Positions 51,686 to 61,528 of a stretch of DNA of 64,000 nucleotides are shown here, in pieces. The translations under genes and the position numbers were made by a program. Numbering within the stretch: position 1 is the stretch's first letter; every line of letters begins with the position of its first letter. Below the pieces are notes generated by a model, which saw only the letters and a program-made list of their open reading frames with translations, was not told where the DNA came from and did not search any database. Origin of the DNA: Bog-532 sp963720945. Lineage in GTDB: Bacteria; Actinomycetota; Actinomycetes; Streptosporangiales; Streptosporangiaceae. The stretch spans positions 124,001-188,000 of the forward strand of contig CAVRHH010000008.1 of assembly GCA_963720945.1 (NCBI GenBank), written 5' to 3'.

Positions 51686-52143
51686 CCACGAGCAGCGGTG
51701 ACCGGGCCGGGCAGCTGACCGACGCCCTCAACCTGATGTCCCGGCGCCTGGAGGAAGTAAAACGGGACAGTGAGGACCGGGACAAGACGCTGGCGGGCAA
51801 AGACGAGCAGCTGGCCAGGTACGGCCGCCGGAACCGCGTCATGATCTGGGTGACCATCGTCTCCCTGGCGCTGGACCTGCTGCTGACCGCGGGCCTTGCC
51901 GTGGTCTCGGTCCAGGCGCGCGACGCGGCCAGTTCGGCGGCCGCCAGCAGCCAGGCCCAGATGGCGCTGTGCCAGGCCAGCAACGTCGCCCGCGCACAGC
52001 AGGTCGAACTGTGGGACTACGTGATCGGCCTTAGTGCCGCGAAGAAGCCGCAGACGGCCAGCCAGCGTCAAACCACTGTGGCGTTTGCTGCACATCTGCG
52101 GAAGCTGTTCGCGCCGAGGGACTGCGCGCATTTGAGCGGCTGA
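51682..52143 (+). CDS. Hypothetical single-pass membrane protein with coiled coil
   Basis: This 153-residue protein has an N-terminal charged coiled coil (ALNLMSRRLEEVKRDSEDRD, residues about 15-45), one transmembrane segment (VMIWVTIVSLALDLLLTAGLAVVSV split at about 54-78) and an Ala/Gln-rich outer part with two Cys (MALCQASN and PRDCAHLSG). It overlaps the preceding small gene by GTGA. The layout resembles signalling or phage-type accessory membrane proteins, but I cannot assign a family. Confidence 0.62.
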   Translation: MTTSSGDRAGQLTDALNLMSRRLEEVKRDSEDRDKTLAGKDEQLARYGRRNRVMIWVTIVSLALDLLLTAGLAVVSVQARDAASSAAASSQAQMALCQASNVARAQQVELWDYVIGLSAAKKPQTASQRQTTVAFAAHLRKLFAPRDCAHLSG

Positions 52144-52582
52144 CGGGGGCCGCGCTCTTGTGTCCCCGTCACCGAACGAACAGCCACAGGTGGCGACGAG
52201 CGTCCCCAGCGCCCACAGCAGGCTCCAGCCGCCATGACGACCGAACGCACCCCGCGGTACCTCTTGGCCGATGCCACAGGCCGCGCCAGTCCGCCCAGGC
52301 CCGGTACGCGAGCTTCCATCTCCAGCCCGCGAACACGCCGGCGTGTCCGGTGGACGATCGGCCAACGGGACACAAACCCGATCGCGCAGCGTTACGCCCC
52401 CACCACCCAGATCTTCTTCAGTCCGTCAAGATCAACTCGTGGCCGCTTTCGGGCTTACCTTGGTCGCACCTCGGCAACGGGCGGCCGGGGTTCTGCGTGC
52501 GGGGCCGGATCCGGCGTGTTCACAGTTGCGCCGTCCACTCGATAACGAGGCGGCGGCCGGGATTGGGCGTTTGCCATTTGGA
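52144..52582. other. Gene-free stretch before repeat array
   Basis: I see no gene, RNA or repeat in these 439 bp. Open frames on both strands are Arg/Pro-rich shadows. Composition is slightly lower in GC than the following repeat array. Confidence 0.4.
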
Positions 52583-53045
52583 GTGTGACGCCCCCCGGAA
52601 CCCCCCGCTGCGCTTCGCGCCCGCGCGGGGGTACTTCGCCGACACACCGGCCACTCGCCGGGCCTGAAGGCCCGGCTCGCAGTTACCGCCCGGGGGGACG
52701 ACCCCCCGTACCCCCCGCTGCGCTTCGCGCCCGCGCGGGGGTACTTCGCCGACACACCGGCCACTCACCCGGCCTGACGGCCGGGATCGCAGTACCGCCC
52801 GGGGGGACGACCCCCCGTACCCCCCGCTGCGCTTCGCGCCCGCGCGGGGGTACTTCGCCGACACACCGGCCACTCACCCGGCCTGACGGCCGGGATCGCA
52901 GTACCGCCCGGGGGGACGACCCCCCGTACCCCCCGCTGCGCTTCGCGCCCGCGCGGGGGTACTTCGCCGACACACCGGCCACTCACCCGGCCTGACGGCC
53001 GGGATCGCTGGGCCGGTAACGAGCGCTTCGCCGTAACCCGCGGTG
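52583..53045 (-). repeat. Dispersed GC-rich repeat, four tandem copies (locus 5)
   Basis: The core GTACTTCGCCGACACACCGG recurs at 52631, 52741, 52850 and 52959, a 109-110 bp period with very high identity. Each unit holds a GGGGGG-ACGA-CCCCCC hairpin, CGCTTCGCGC, and GCCTGACGGCC or GGCCTGAAGGCC hairpins. The array ends with the edge GGTAACGAGCGCTTCGCC near 53017. It fills the convergent gap between the membrane-protein gene and the LpdA-like gene. Confidence 0.95.
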
Positions 53046-53059
53046 GTATCGCCTCGCCG

Positions 53060-54481
53060 TCAAGCGACATCGGGAGAGAAGCGCATGAGTTTGCGGGCGG
53101 CTTCGGCGAGGCTGCCGGACAGGGAGGGGTAGACGGTGAACGTCTGCGCGAGCTGATCGACGGTGAGCCGCTGCTCGACCGCGATCGACACGGGCAGGAT
53201 GAGCTCGCTGGCGCGGGGCGCGACGATCACGCCGCCCAGCACGACCGAGGTGTCCGGCCTGGCGTACAGCTTGACGAACCCGTCCCGGATCCCGGCCATT
53301 TTCGCGCGCGGGTTGCCGGCCAGCGGAAGCTTGACCACCGTGGCCGGGGTCTCGCCACTGTCCACCGCGGAGGCCGTGACGCCCACGGTGGCGATCTCCG
53401 GGTCAGTGAAGATCGTCGCGGCCACGTGGCTCAGCCGGATCGGGTGCACGGCCTCACCGAGCGCGTGCCACATCGCGATGCGGCCCTGCATCGCCGCGAC
53501 CGACGCGAGCATCAGCACGCCGGTGCAGTCACCCGCGGCGTACACGCCGGGCGCCGAGGTACGGGACACCCGGTCGACGGTCACGAACCCGTAATCGTCG
53601 AGCTTGACGCCGGCGTTCTCCAGGCCGAGCCCTGGCACGCTCGGCTCCATGCCCACGGTGAGCAGGCAGTGCGAGCCGCGTACCACCCGGCCGTCGGTCA
53701 GCGTGACGACGACCCGGTCGCCCTGCCGCCGGACCGAGGCGGCCCGGGACCGGCCGAGAACCGTCATCCCGCGGCGCCGGAACACCTCCTCGATGACGAC
53801 GGCCGCGTCGACGTCCTCGTGCGGCAGCACCCGCTGGCGTGACGACACCAGGGTCACCGACGATCCCAGCGCCTGGTAGGCGCTGGCGAACTCCGCGCCG
53901 GTCACCCCGGAGCCCACCACGATCAGCTCCTCGGGGATCTCCGGCAGGGCATACAGCTGGCGCCAGTTCAGGATGCGCTCGCCGTCCGGGACGCAGTCGG
54001 GCAGCACGCGCGGGTGCGCGCCGACCGCGATGAGCACGGCGTCCACGGCGATGTCGCAGCCGCCCGCGCGCACGGTCCCCGGACCGGCCAGGCACGCGGT
54101 CCCGTCGATGACCTCGACGCCCTCAGCCGCCACCCGCGCCGCGACGTCAGCGGACTGTGCCTGGGCCAGGGCTTTGATCCGGCCGTGCAGCCGTCCCGCG
54201 TCGACCGGCGGCCGGCCGCCGGCCAGCCCGTCCCCGGCCCGGATGCCCAGATCGGCCGAGCCGTTCAGCACCGTGACCGTACTGGAGGTCTCAATCAGCG
54301 TCTTGGAGGGAACGCAGTCGGTCAGCACGCACGCCCCGCCGAGGCCGTCGCGCTCGGCCAGCGTCACCTCGGCGCCGAGCTGCGCGGCGACCAGCGCGGC
54401 CTCGTAGCCGCCCGGGCCGCCGCCAATAATCGCGATACGCGCACGTGAAGGCCTCACGACGGGCAATTCTTCCGCATCCAT
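53060..54481 (-). CDS. LpdA-like NAD(P)H-quinone dehydrogenase (flavoprotein disulfide reductase family)
   Basis: This 473-residue two-dinucleotide-fold flavoprotein has IAIIGGGPGGYEAALVAAQLG near residue 17 (FAD), GGACVLTDCVPSKTL near 50, ELIVVGSGVTGAEFASAYQ near 185 (NADPH) and GVYAAGDCTGVLMLASVAA near 315. The CxxxxC pair is present, but the C-terminal His-Glu of lipoamide dehydrogenase is replaced (TVYPSLSGSLAEAARKL). This is as in the mycobacterial LpdA/Rv3303c group, which reduces quinones rather than lipoamide. ATG 54481 or GTG 54505 can start it. Confidence 0.88.
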   Translation of the reverse strand: MDAEELPVVRPSRARIAIIGGGPGGYEAALVAAQLGAEVTLAERDGLGGACVLTDCVPSKTLIETSSTVTVLNGSADLGIRAGDGLAGGRPPVDAGRLHGRIKALAQAQSADVAARVAAEGVEVIDGTACLAGPGTVRAGGCDIAVDAVLIAVGAHPRVLPDCVPDGERILNWRQLYALPEIPEELIVVGSGVTGAEFASAYQALGSSVTLVSSRQRVLPHEDVDAAVVIEEVFRRRGMTVLGRSRAASVRRQGDRVVVTLTDGRVVRGSHCLLTVGMEPSVPGLGLENAGVKLDDYGFVTVDRVSRTSAPGVYAAGDCTGVLMLASVAAMQGRIAMWHALGEAVHPIRLSHVAATIFTDPEIATVGVTASAVDSGETPATVVKLPLAGNPRAKMAGIRDGFVKLYARPDTSVVLGGVIVAPRASELILPVSIAVEQRLTVDQLAQTFTVYPSLSGSLAEAARKLMRFSPDVA

Positions 54482-54914
54482 GTCAGTGCCCTGGACGGCG
54501 GCCACCCAAGCGGGCTACGGCGAGGCGCCCGTGACCAGCCCAGCGAGTCCGGGCCGAAGGTCCGGGCGAGCGGCCGGTGCTATCGGCGGGAACCGGACGC
54601 GGGCTACGGCGAGGCGCTCGTTACCGGCCCAGCGAGCCGGGGCCGAAGGTCCGGGCGAGCGGCCGGTGCTATCGGCGGGAACCGGACGCGGGCTACGGCG
54701 AGGCGCTCGTTACCGGCCGGTGTGTCGGCGAAGTACCACCGCGCGGGCGCGAAGCGCACCGGGGGGTACGGGGGGTCGTCCCCCCGGGCGATAACAGCGA
54801 GCCGGGCCTTCAGGCCCGGCGAGTGCCGGTGTGTCGGCGAAGTACCAGCGCGCGGGCGCGAAGCGCACCGGGGGTACGGGGGTCGTCCCCCCGGGGGATT
54901 ACGCCCCCAGGGAA
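54482..54914 (+). repeat. Dispersed GC-rich repeat, composite array (locus 6)
   Basis: Plus-oriented array: two or three copies of the edge GGCTACGGCGAGGCGCTCG (about 54514, 54602, 54691) with an 88-bp period, then two copies of the core GTGTGTCGGCGAAGTACCA (54721 and 54829) with 108-bp period. G/C-run hairpins lie at 54762-54790 and 54868-54896. Here the array lies between two same-strand genes, after lpdA's start and before the amidohydrolase stop at 54915, not in a convergent gap. Confidence 0.92.
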
Positions 54915-56171
54915 TTATGCCGCGGCGCCGGGGAGGGGCTCGGTGGTGGTCCGGGTGTTGTCGTCCCACAGCGCGTTGAGCGCGGTCGCGGCCATCACGT
55001 GCACGCCGACCCCGATCGCGCGCTCGTCCACGTCGAACGTGGGCTGGTGGATGTCCAGCTCCTGGGCGGAACCGGGCGTGCGCACCCCGAGCCGGGCGTA
55101 GGAGCCGGGCACGGACTCCAGGTACCAGGCGAAGTCCTCACCGCCCAGGCTCTGCGGCGTGCTCACCACGGCGTCCGGCCCGATCGTCTGCTCGGCGGCG
55201 GCGGTGAACATGGCCGAGCTCATCGGGTCATTGACGGTGGGCGGCACGTTCCGCGAGTAGCTCATCTCGGCGTAGACGCCGTAGGCGCCGGCCACCGAGT
55301 CGATGAGCTCCTTGAGCAGATCCGGGGCGCCGTGCCAGGCGTCGTCGTCGAGGCACCGGATGGTGCCCTCGACGATCCCTTCGTCCGGGATGGCGTTGGC
55401 GGCGGTGCCGGCGCTCACCCGGCCCCAGACCAGGCTCAGGCTGGACCGCGGGTCAACCCGCCGGGAGAGCGCGGCCGGCAGCTCGGTGACGATCTTGCCG
55501 AGCGCGTACACGAGGTCCGCGGTCAGATGCGGCCGCGCGGTGTGCCCGCCCGGCCCGGTGACCCGCACGGAGATCCGGTCGCAGGCCGCAGTGATGGGCC
55601 CGTTCCGGATGCCGATCTTGCCGACGTCGATCTTGGGGTCACAGTGCAGGGCGAAGATCCGGCCGACGGAGGTGATACCGCCCGCGGCGAGCACGTCGAG
55701 CGCCCCGCCAGGCACCTCCTCGGCCGGCTGGAAGATAAGCCGGACCCGCCCGGGCAGCAGCCCCTGAGCGGCCTGCTCGGCCAGGAACAGGCCCGCGCCG
55801 AGCAGCACCGTGGTGTGCACGTCGTGCCCGCAGGCGTGGCAGACGTTGGGCACGGTCGAGCGGTACGGAACGTTCTTCTCGTCCGGCATGGCCAGAGCGT
55901 CGATGTCGGCACGGAGCGCGATGACCGGTCGCGGCGCGGCCTGGTGATCCAGATCGCTGCCGCCGATGTCGACGATCAGCCCGGTGCCCTTGGGCAGGAT
56001 GACCGGGCGGAGGCCGGCGGAGGCCAGCCGCAACGCCAGGCGGCGCGTCGTGCGGTACTCGGCGTATCCGACTTCCGGATGGGCATGCAGGTCACGGCGG
56101 AACTCGATGAGCTCGGCCTCATGAGAGGCGACGAAGGCTTCGAGATCGCCCGCCAGGTAATTTCCTTCCAT
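54915..56171 (-). CDS. M20 family amidohydrolase
   Basis: This 418-residue metallopeptidase-fold hydrolase of the M20D (IAA-amino acid/hippurate hydrolase-like) group removes acyl groups from amino acids. Features are FRRDLHAHPEVGYAEYRTT near residue 24, VCHACGHDVHTTVLLGAG near 108 (metal Cys/His), FQPAEEVPGGA near 146 and LGGEDFAWYLESVPG near 352. ATG at 56171 follows a GGAAGG. It overlaps the 3' end of the upstream ligase gene by 53 bp. Confidence 0.92.
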   Translation of the reverse strand: MEGNYLAGDLEAFVASHEAELIEFRRDLHAHPEVGYAEYRTTRRLALRLASAGLRPVILPKGTGLIVDIGGSDLDHQAAPRPVIALRADIDALAMPDEKNVPYRSTVPNVCHACGHDVHTTVLLGAGLFLAEQAAQGLLPGRVRLIFQPAEEVPGGALDVLAAGGITSVGRIFALHCDPKIDVGKIGIRNGPITAACDRISVRVTGPGGHTARPHLTADLVYALGKIVTELPAALSRRVDPRSSLSLVWGRVSAGTAANAIPDEGIVEGTIRCLDDDAWHGAPDLLKELIDSVAGAYGVYAEMSYSRNVPPTVNDPMSSAMFTAAAEQTIGPDAVVSTPQSLGGEDFAWYLESVPGSYARLGVRTPGSAQELDIHQPTFDVDERAIGVGVHVMAATALNALWDDNTRTTTEPLPGAAA

Positions 56172-57324
56172 GCCCGCCTTCCCCCGGGATGACGAAACGG
56201 TCCTCAGCAAACTCTGTGACAAGCGCGTCAATAACGTCGGTCATCTCGCCGGCATGAGTGAGAACGGCACGCTGTCTCTCGTAAGAAGCCCCGTATTCAA
56301 GCACTTCCGAGGCTACCTGCAGCTCTTCAAGACAGCCAAGCCGGTCGGCGGCGGGTTCTAGCTCGCGGATGAGCTCGTATACCTCATCGCGTAGCGGCGC
56401 CGTCGTCCCTGACTCATCGGTGATCACCGTCGCGTCAAGACCATATCTCGTTGCACGCCACTTGTTGTCGCGAACGACCCAAGACGATGGACTGGGCAGC
56501 TGGTAGCCGCGGTCCAGCTGGGCGTCGAAGAGCTGGACGAGGCTCTGGGAGAGGGCCGCGACCATGCCGACCTCGCGGGCCGTCGGCAGGCCGTCGAACA
56601 TGCGGATCTCGACGGTGCCCAGGTCCGGATGCGGCCGGATGTCCCACCACACCTCCTTGATGCTGCGGATCGTCCGGGCCCGCAGCAGCGTGTCCATGTA
56701 CTCCTCGAACTCACCCCAGTTGGAGAGCCGGTGCGGGGGACCCGCGGTCGGCAGGTCGCCGAAGACGATCGCCCTGGTCGAGGCGAGCCCAGTGTCCTGC
56801 CCGCTCCAGAACGGGCTGGACGCCGTGAGCGCCAGGAAATGCGGCAGGTACGCGGCGAGCGCATTGACCACGGGAATGGCCTTGTTCCCATCCCGCAGCC
56901 CCACATGGACGTGTACACCGAAGGTCTGAATCCTCCGGGCCAGCCATTGCATTTGCTCGACGAGTTCCGCATAGCGGGCAATAGGCGCCATCTTGGCATC
57001 GCGCCAGTTGCTGACGGGATGCGTCCCGGCGCAGGCCAATAGGATACCGCGGTCGTCGGCGATTCGCTGGAGTTCCCCGATTGCCTTTCCCAGGTCGGCT
57101 TTGGCCTCCGACACGGTGCTGCAAATACCGGTCACGATCTCCACGGTCGACTGCATGAGCTCGTGCCGGATCTGCGGGTGCTCACCGCTCGCGTCGAGAC
57201 CGGGCAGCGCAGCCAGGACCATGTCCGCGTCCTGGCGCAGCATCCTGGTCTGGGCGTCGATGAGCTGCAGTTCCCACTCGATGCCGAGCGTCGGGCCGCG
57301 GGAAGGATTCCAGCTGATGGCCAC
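56119..57324 (-). CDS. YbdK-type glutamate-cysteine ligase family protein
   Basis: This 401-residue carboxylate-amine ligase (GCS2 family) starts VAISWNPSRGPTLGIEWELQ from the GTG at 57324, with GGAGG 6 nt before it. Motifs are TLGIEWELQLID (metal-binding Glu), TGICSTVSEAKADLG, FGVHVHVGLRDG near 138 and WWDIRPHPDLGTVEIRMFD near 228. Family members form gamma-glutamyl or related amide bonds with weak glutathione-precursor activity; the natural substrate is unclear. It overlaps the amidohydrolase gene by 53 bp, so the two may act together. Confidence 0.9.
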   Translation of the reverse strand: MAISWNPSRGPTLGIEWELQLIDAQTRMLRQDADMVLAALPGLDASGEHPQIRHELMQSTVEIVTGICSTVSEAKADLGKAIGELQRIADDRGILLACAGTHPVSNWRDAKMAPIARYAELVEQMQWLARRIQTFGVHVHVGLRDGNKAIPVVNALAAYLPHFLALTASSPFWSGQDTGLASTRAIVFGDLPTAGPPHRLSNWGEFEEYMDTLLRARTIRSIKEVWWDIRPHPDLGTVEIRMFDGLPTAREVGMVAALSQSLVQLFDAQLDRGYQLPSPSSWVVRDNKWRATRYGLDATVITDESGTTAPLRDEVYELIRELEPAADRLGCLEELQVASEVLEYGASYERQRAVLTHAGEMTDVIDALVTEFAEDRFVIPGEGGHGRKLPGGRSRSLRRLS

Positions 57325-57429
57325 AGCCGACCTCCGTGCGCGCATGCCATTGCGACATAAGCGCGTAATAAGATACCGGTAAAAAGGCGGAACGAGTTAA
57401 TTTAACAAGAATAAATGTGTTTCGGCGGG

Positions 57430-59016
<1,587 letters not shown>

Positions 59017-59129
59017 AGGTTACGGCTTTGGCCCGCGTTTAGCGCGGGGGGCGACGTAGCATCCGGTGCGGGCCGCCGCGGCGTGCGCGCCCGGCCGGCC
59101 TGAAATCGCAGGGTAAGCGCGGGCACATC

Positions 59130-60473
59130 ATGGGCAGGAAAACGGAGAAACCGGATGAACGCGTGGGAAGATCGGTGACAGAGCGTATCCGCTCGACTCT
59201 GTTCAGAGGTTGCGCCCTCGTCGCGGCCTGCTGCCTGGCCGGTACCGCGGCGCTGTGCGCGCCCGCCCAGGCCCAGCGGGCGTCCCTGCGGGAGGGCCGG
59301 TCAGGGACGCCGGCCCTGGCGAGCACCCCGGCCCTGGCGAGCACCCCGGCCCTGGCGAGCACCGAATCACCCCAGCAGCAGGCGGCGGCCGCGGCGCTGC
59401 TGCAGCAGGCACGCACGGGCGGCCAGCCGGCCAGCCCCGCGACGGTGGGCGGCCCGCAACTGGCCGGCCGCGGAGTGGTCGTGAACTACCCGGCCGGGCA
59501 CGCCGCGCGGCTGCCCGCCGTGCCCGCGTCAGCGTACGTGGTCGCGGACGCCGGGACCGGCCAGGTGCTTGCGGCCAAGGACCCGCACGGCCCGCTGCGG
59601 CCCGCGAGCACGCTGAAGATGCTGACGGCGGTCACGCTGGTCCCGCTGCTGAATCCGGCCGCCACCGTGGTGGCGTCCGCGCAGGCCACCAACGTGACGC
59701 CGAACATCGCCGGGCTGGTGCGCGGCCAGCCGTACCGGGTGGCCGACCTGTTCCGCGCGCTGCTGCTGATCTCGGCGAACGACGCCGCGATCGCGCTGGC
59801 GCAGGCGACCGGTTCGCTGAGCCAGGGCATCGCCCTGATGAACGCGGAAGCACACCACCTGCAGGCCTATGACGTCATGGCGGCGGATCCGAACGGCCTG
59901 GACGCTCCCGGCCAGCATGTCTCCGCCTACGACCTGGCGCTCATCGCCCGGCAGGCGCTGGCCATACCCGCGCTGATGGGGTACGACGCGACGCGGATCG
60001 CGAACTTCCCGGTCACGGCGCGCAAATCGGAGACGCTGTACAACCAGAACGAACTGCTGACCCGGTACCCGGGGGGCATCGGCGGCAAGATCGGCTGGAC
60101 GAGCGCGGCCGGCGCCACGTACATCGGGATGGCCCGCAGGAACGGCGTCACGCTGATCGTGACCATCCTGCACTGCACGCCACTGACCGAGGTGACCTAC
60201 GCGTCGAAGCTGCTGGACTGGGGATTCGCCCAGGACGGCAAGGTCAGGCCGATCGGCACGCTGGTCCGCCCGATCACGCCCGCACCGGCCAAAGCGTCCC
60301 CGAAGGCGGCCTCCGGCTCCGGGCAGCGCCCCCCGGTCACCTCGGGCACCATCATGACCCCGAAGATCCCGGGCGGGCTGGCCGCCGCGTCGATCGCGCT
60401 GATCGTTTTCGCGGCCGCGGCCGCGGTGATCCTGATCCTCCTGCTGCGGCGCCGCGCCCCGTCACGCCGCTAG
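59130..60473 (+). CDS. D-alanyl-D-alanine carboxypeptidase (S11 family PBP)
   Basis: This 447-residue secreted and C-terminally anchored penicillin-binding protein trims peptidoglycan stem peptides. A signal peptide (LFRGCALVAACCLAGTAALC, ending APAQAQ) is followed by three PALAST repeats from an 18-bp repeat at about 59311-59364. Active-site motifs are PASTLKML (SxxK) near residue 157, SAND (SxN) near 215 and GGKIGWTSAAG (KTG-type) near 320. A C-terminal membrane helix (IALIVFAAAAAVILILLL) precedes RRRAPSRR. It converges with trpS and overlaps it by 4 bp. Confidence 0.93.
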   Translation: MGRKTEKPDERVGRSVTERIRSTLFRGCALVAACCLAGTAALCAPAQAQRASLREGRSGTPALASTPALASTPALASTESPQQQAAAAALLQQARTGGQPASPATVGGPQLAGRGVVVNYPAGHAARLPAVPASAYVVADAGTGQVLAAKDPHGPLRPASTLKMLTAVTLVPLLNPAATVVASAQATNVTPNIAGLVRGQPYRVADLFRALLLISANDAAIALAQATGSLSQGIALMNAEAHHLQAYDVMAADPNGLDAPGQHVSAYDLALIARQALAIPALMGYDATRIANFPVTARKSETLYNQNELLTRYPGGIGGKIGWTSAAGATYIGMARRNGVTLIVTILHCTPLTEVTYASKLLDWGFAQDGKVRPIGTLVRPITPAPAKASPKAASGSGQRPPVTSGTIMTPKIPGGLAAASIALIVFAAAAAVILILLLRRRAPSRR

Positions 60474-61480
60474 GCGTTCAGCCGGGGCACGAAGCCGACC
60501 CGGTCCCGCACGCCGGCCATGGTCTCGCGGGCCACCCGGCTGGCCCGGGCGGCGCCGTCAGCCAGGATCTTGTCCAGGCCGGCCTCGTCGGCGAGCACCT
60601 GCCCGGTCCGCTCCCGGATCGGCGCGAACGCCGCGACCACGACCTCGGCCAGGTCCTTCTTGAACGCGCCGTATCCCCCGCTGCCGTAGGCCTGCTCAAT
60701 CGAGGCGATCGATTCGCCGGTCAGGGCCGAGTAGATACGCAGCAGGTTCGTAACGCCGGGCTTGGCCTCCTCATCGGCGTGTACCTCACTGCCGGTGTCG
60801 GTGACGGCCCGGGCGATCTTCCGGCGGATCACGGCGGGGTCGTCGAGGACGTCGACGATGCCCTGCGGGGAAGAGCCGGACTTGCTCATCTTGCTGACCG
60901 GATCCTGCAGATCGCCGATCTTGGCCACGGACGCCAGGATGTACGGGTCGGGCAGCCGGAACGTCGCGCCGAACCGGTGATTGAACCGCTGCGCCAGGTC
61001 CCTGGTCAGCTCGAGGTGCTGGCGCTGGTCCTCACCGACCGGTACCTGGTCCGCCTGGTACAGCAGGATGTCGGCGGCCTGCAGGATCGGGTAGGTGAAC
61101 AGGCCGACGGACGCCTGCTCCGATCCGCCCTTGGCCGACTTGTCCTTGAACTGCGTCATCCGGCTCGCCTCACCGAAGCCGGTGATGCAGCTGAGGATCC
61201 AGGCGAGCTCCGCGTGCTCGGGCACATGGCTCTGCACGAACAGCGTGCAGCGGTCCGGGTCCAGGCCGGCCCCGATCAGCTGGGCCACCGCCACCCGCGT
61301 CCGGCGCCGCAGCAGGACGGGTTCGTGACCCATCGTGATCGCGTGCAGGTCCACGACGCAGTAGAACGCGTCGTGATCTTCCTGCAGCCGCACCCACTGC
61401 CGGACGGCGCCGAGGTAGTTGCCGAGGTGAAACGAGTCGGCCGTGGGCTGGATGCCGGACAGCACGCGTGGCTGGTTCAT
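60470..61480 (-). CDS. trpS: Tryptophan--tRNA ligase
   Basis: This 336-residue class I synthetase starts MNQPRVLSGIQPTADSFHLGN at the ATG at 61480. The HIGH equivalent is SFHLGNYLG and the KMSKS loop is PVSKMSKSGSSPQG near 190. FTYPILQAADILLYQADQVPV near 125 binds tryptophan. Length is normal. It follows guaB3 by 48 bp on the same strand. Confidence 0.97.
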   Translation of the reverse strand: MNQPRVLSGIQPTADSFHLGNYLGAVRQWVRLQEDHDAFYCVVDLHAITMGHEPVLLRRRTRVAVAQLIGAGLDPDRCTLFVQSHVPEHAELAWILSCITGFGEASRMTQFKDKSAKGGSEQASVGLFTYPILQAADILLYQADQVPVGEDQRQHLELTRDLAQRFNHRFGATFRLPDPYILASVAKIGDLQDPVSKMSKSGSSPQGIVDVLDDPAVIRRKIARAVTDTGSEVHADEEAKPGVTNLLRIYSALTGESIASIEQAYGSGGYGAFKKDLAEVVVAAFAPIRERTGQVLADEAGLDKILADGAARASRVARETMAGVRDRVGFVPRLNA

Positions 61481-61528
61481 GCCGCAGAGTCTATGAACCG
61501 GCCCGGCCGGACGCGACTCCATACCGCG

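Noticed and set aside
52585..52995. Proteins with VSAKYPRAGAKRSGG-type repeats in the dispersed repeats
   Set aside because: Each frame follows the 109-bp repeat period and breaks between loci. The sequence is dominated by DNA hairpins rather than codon pattern, so I treat the elements as non-coding.
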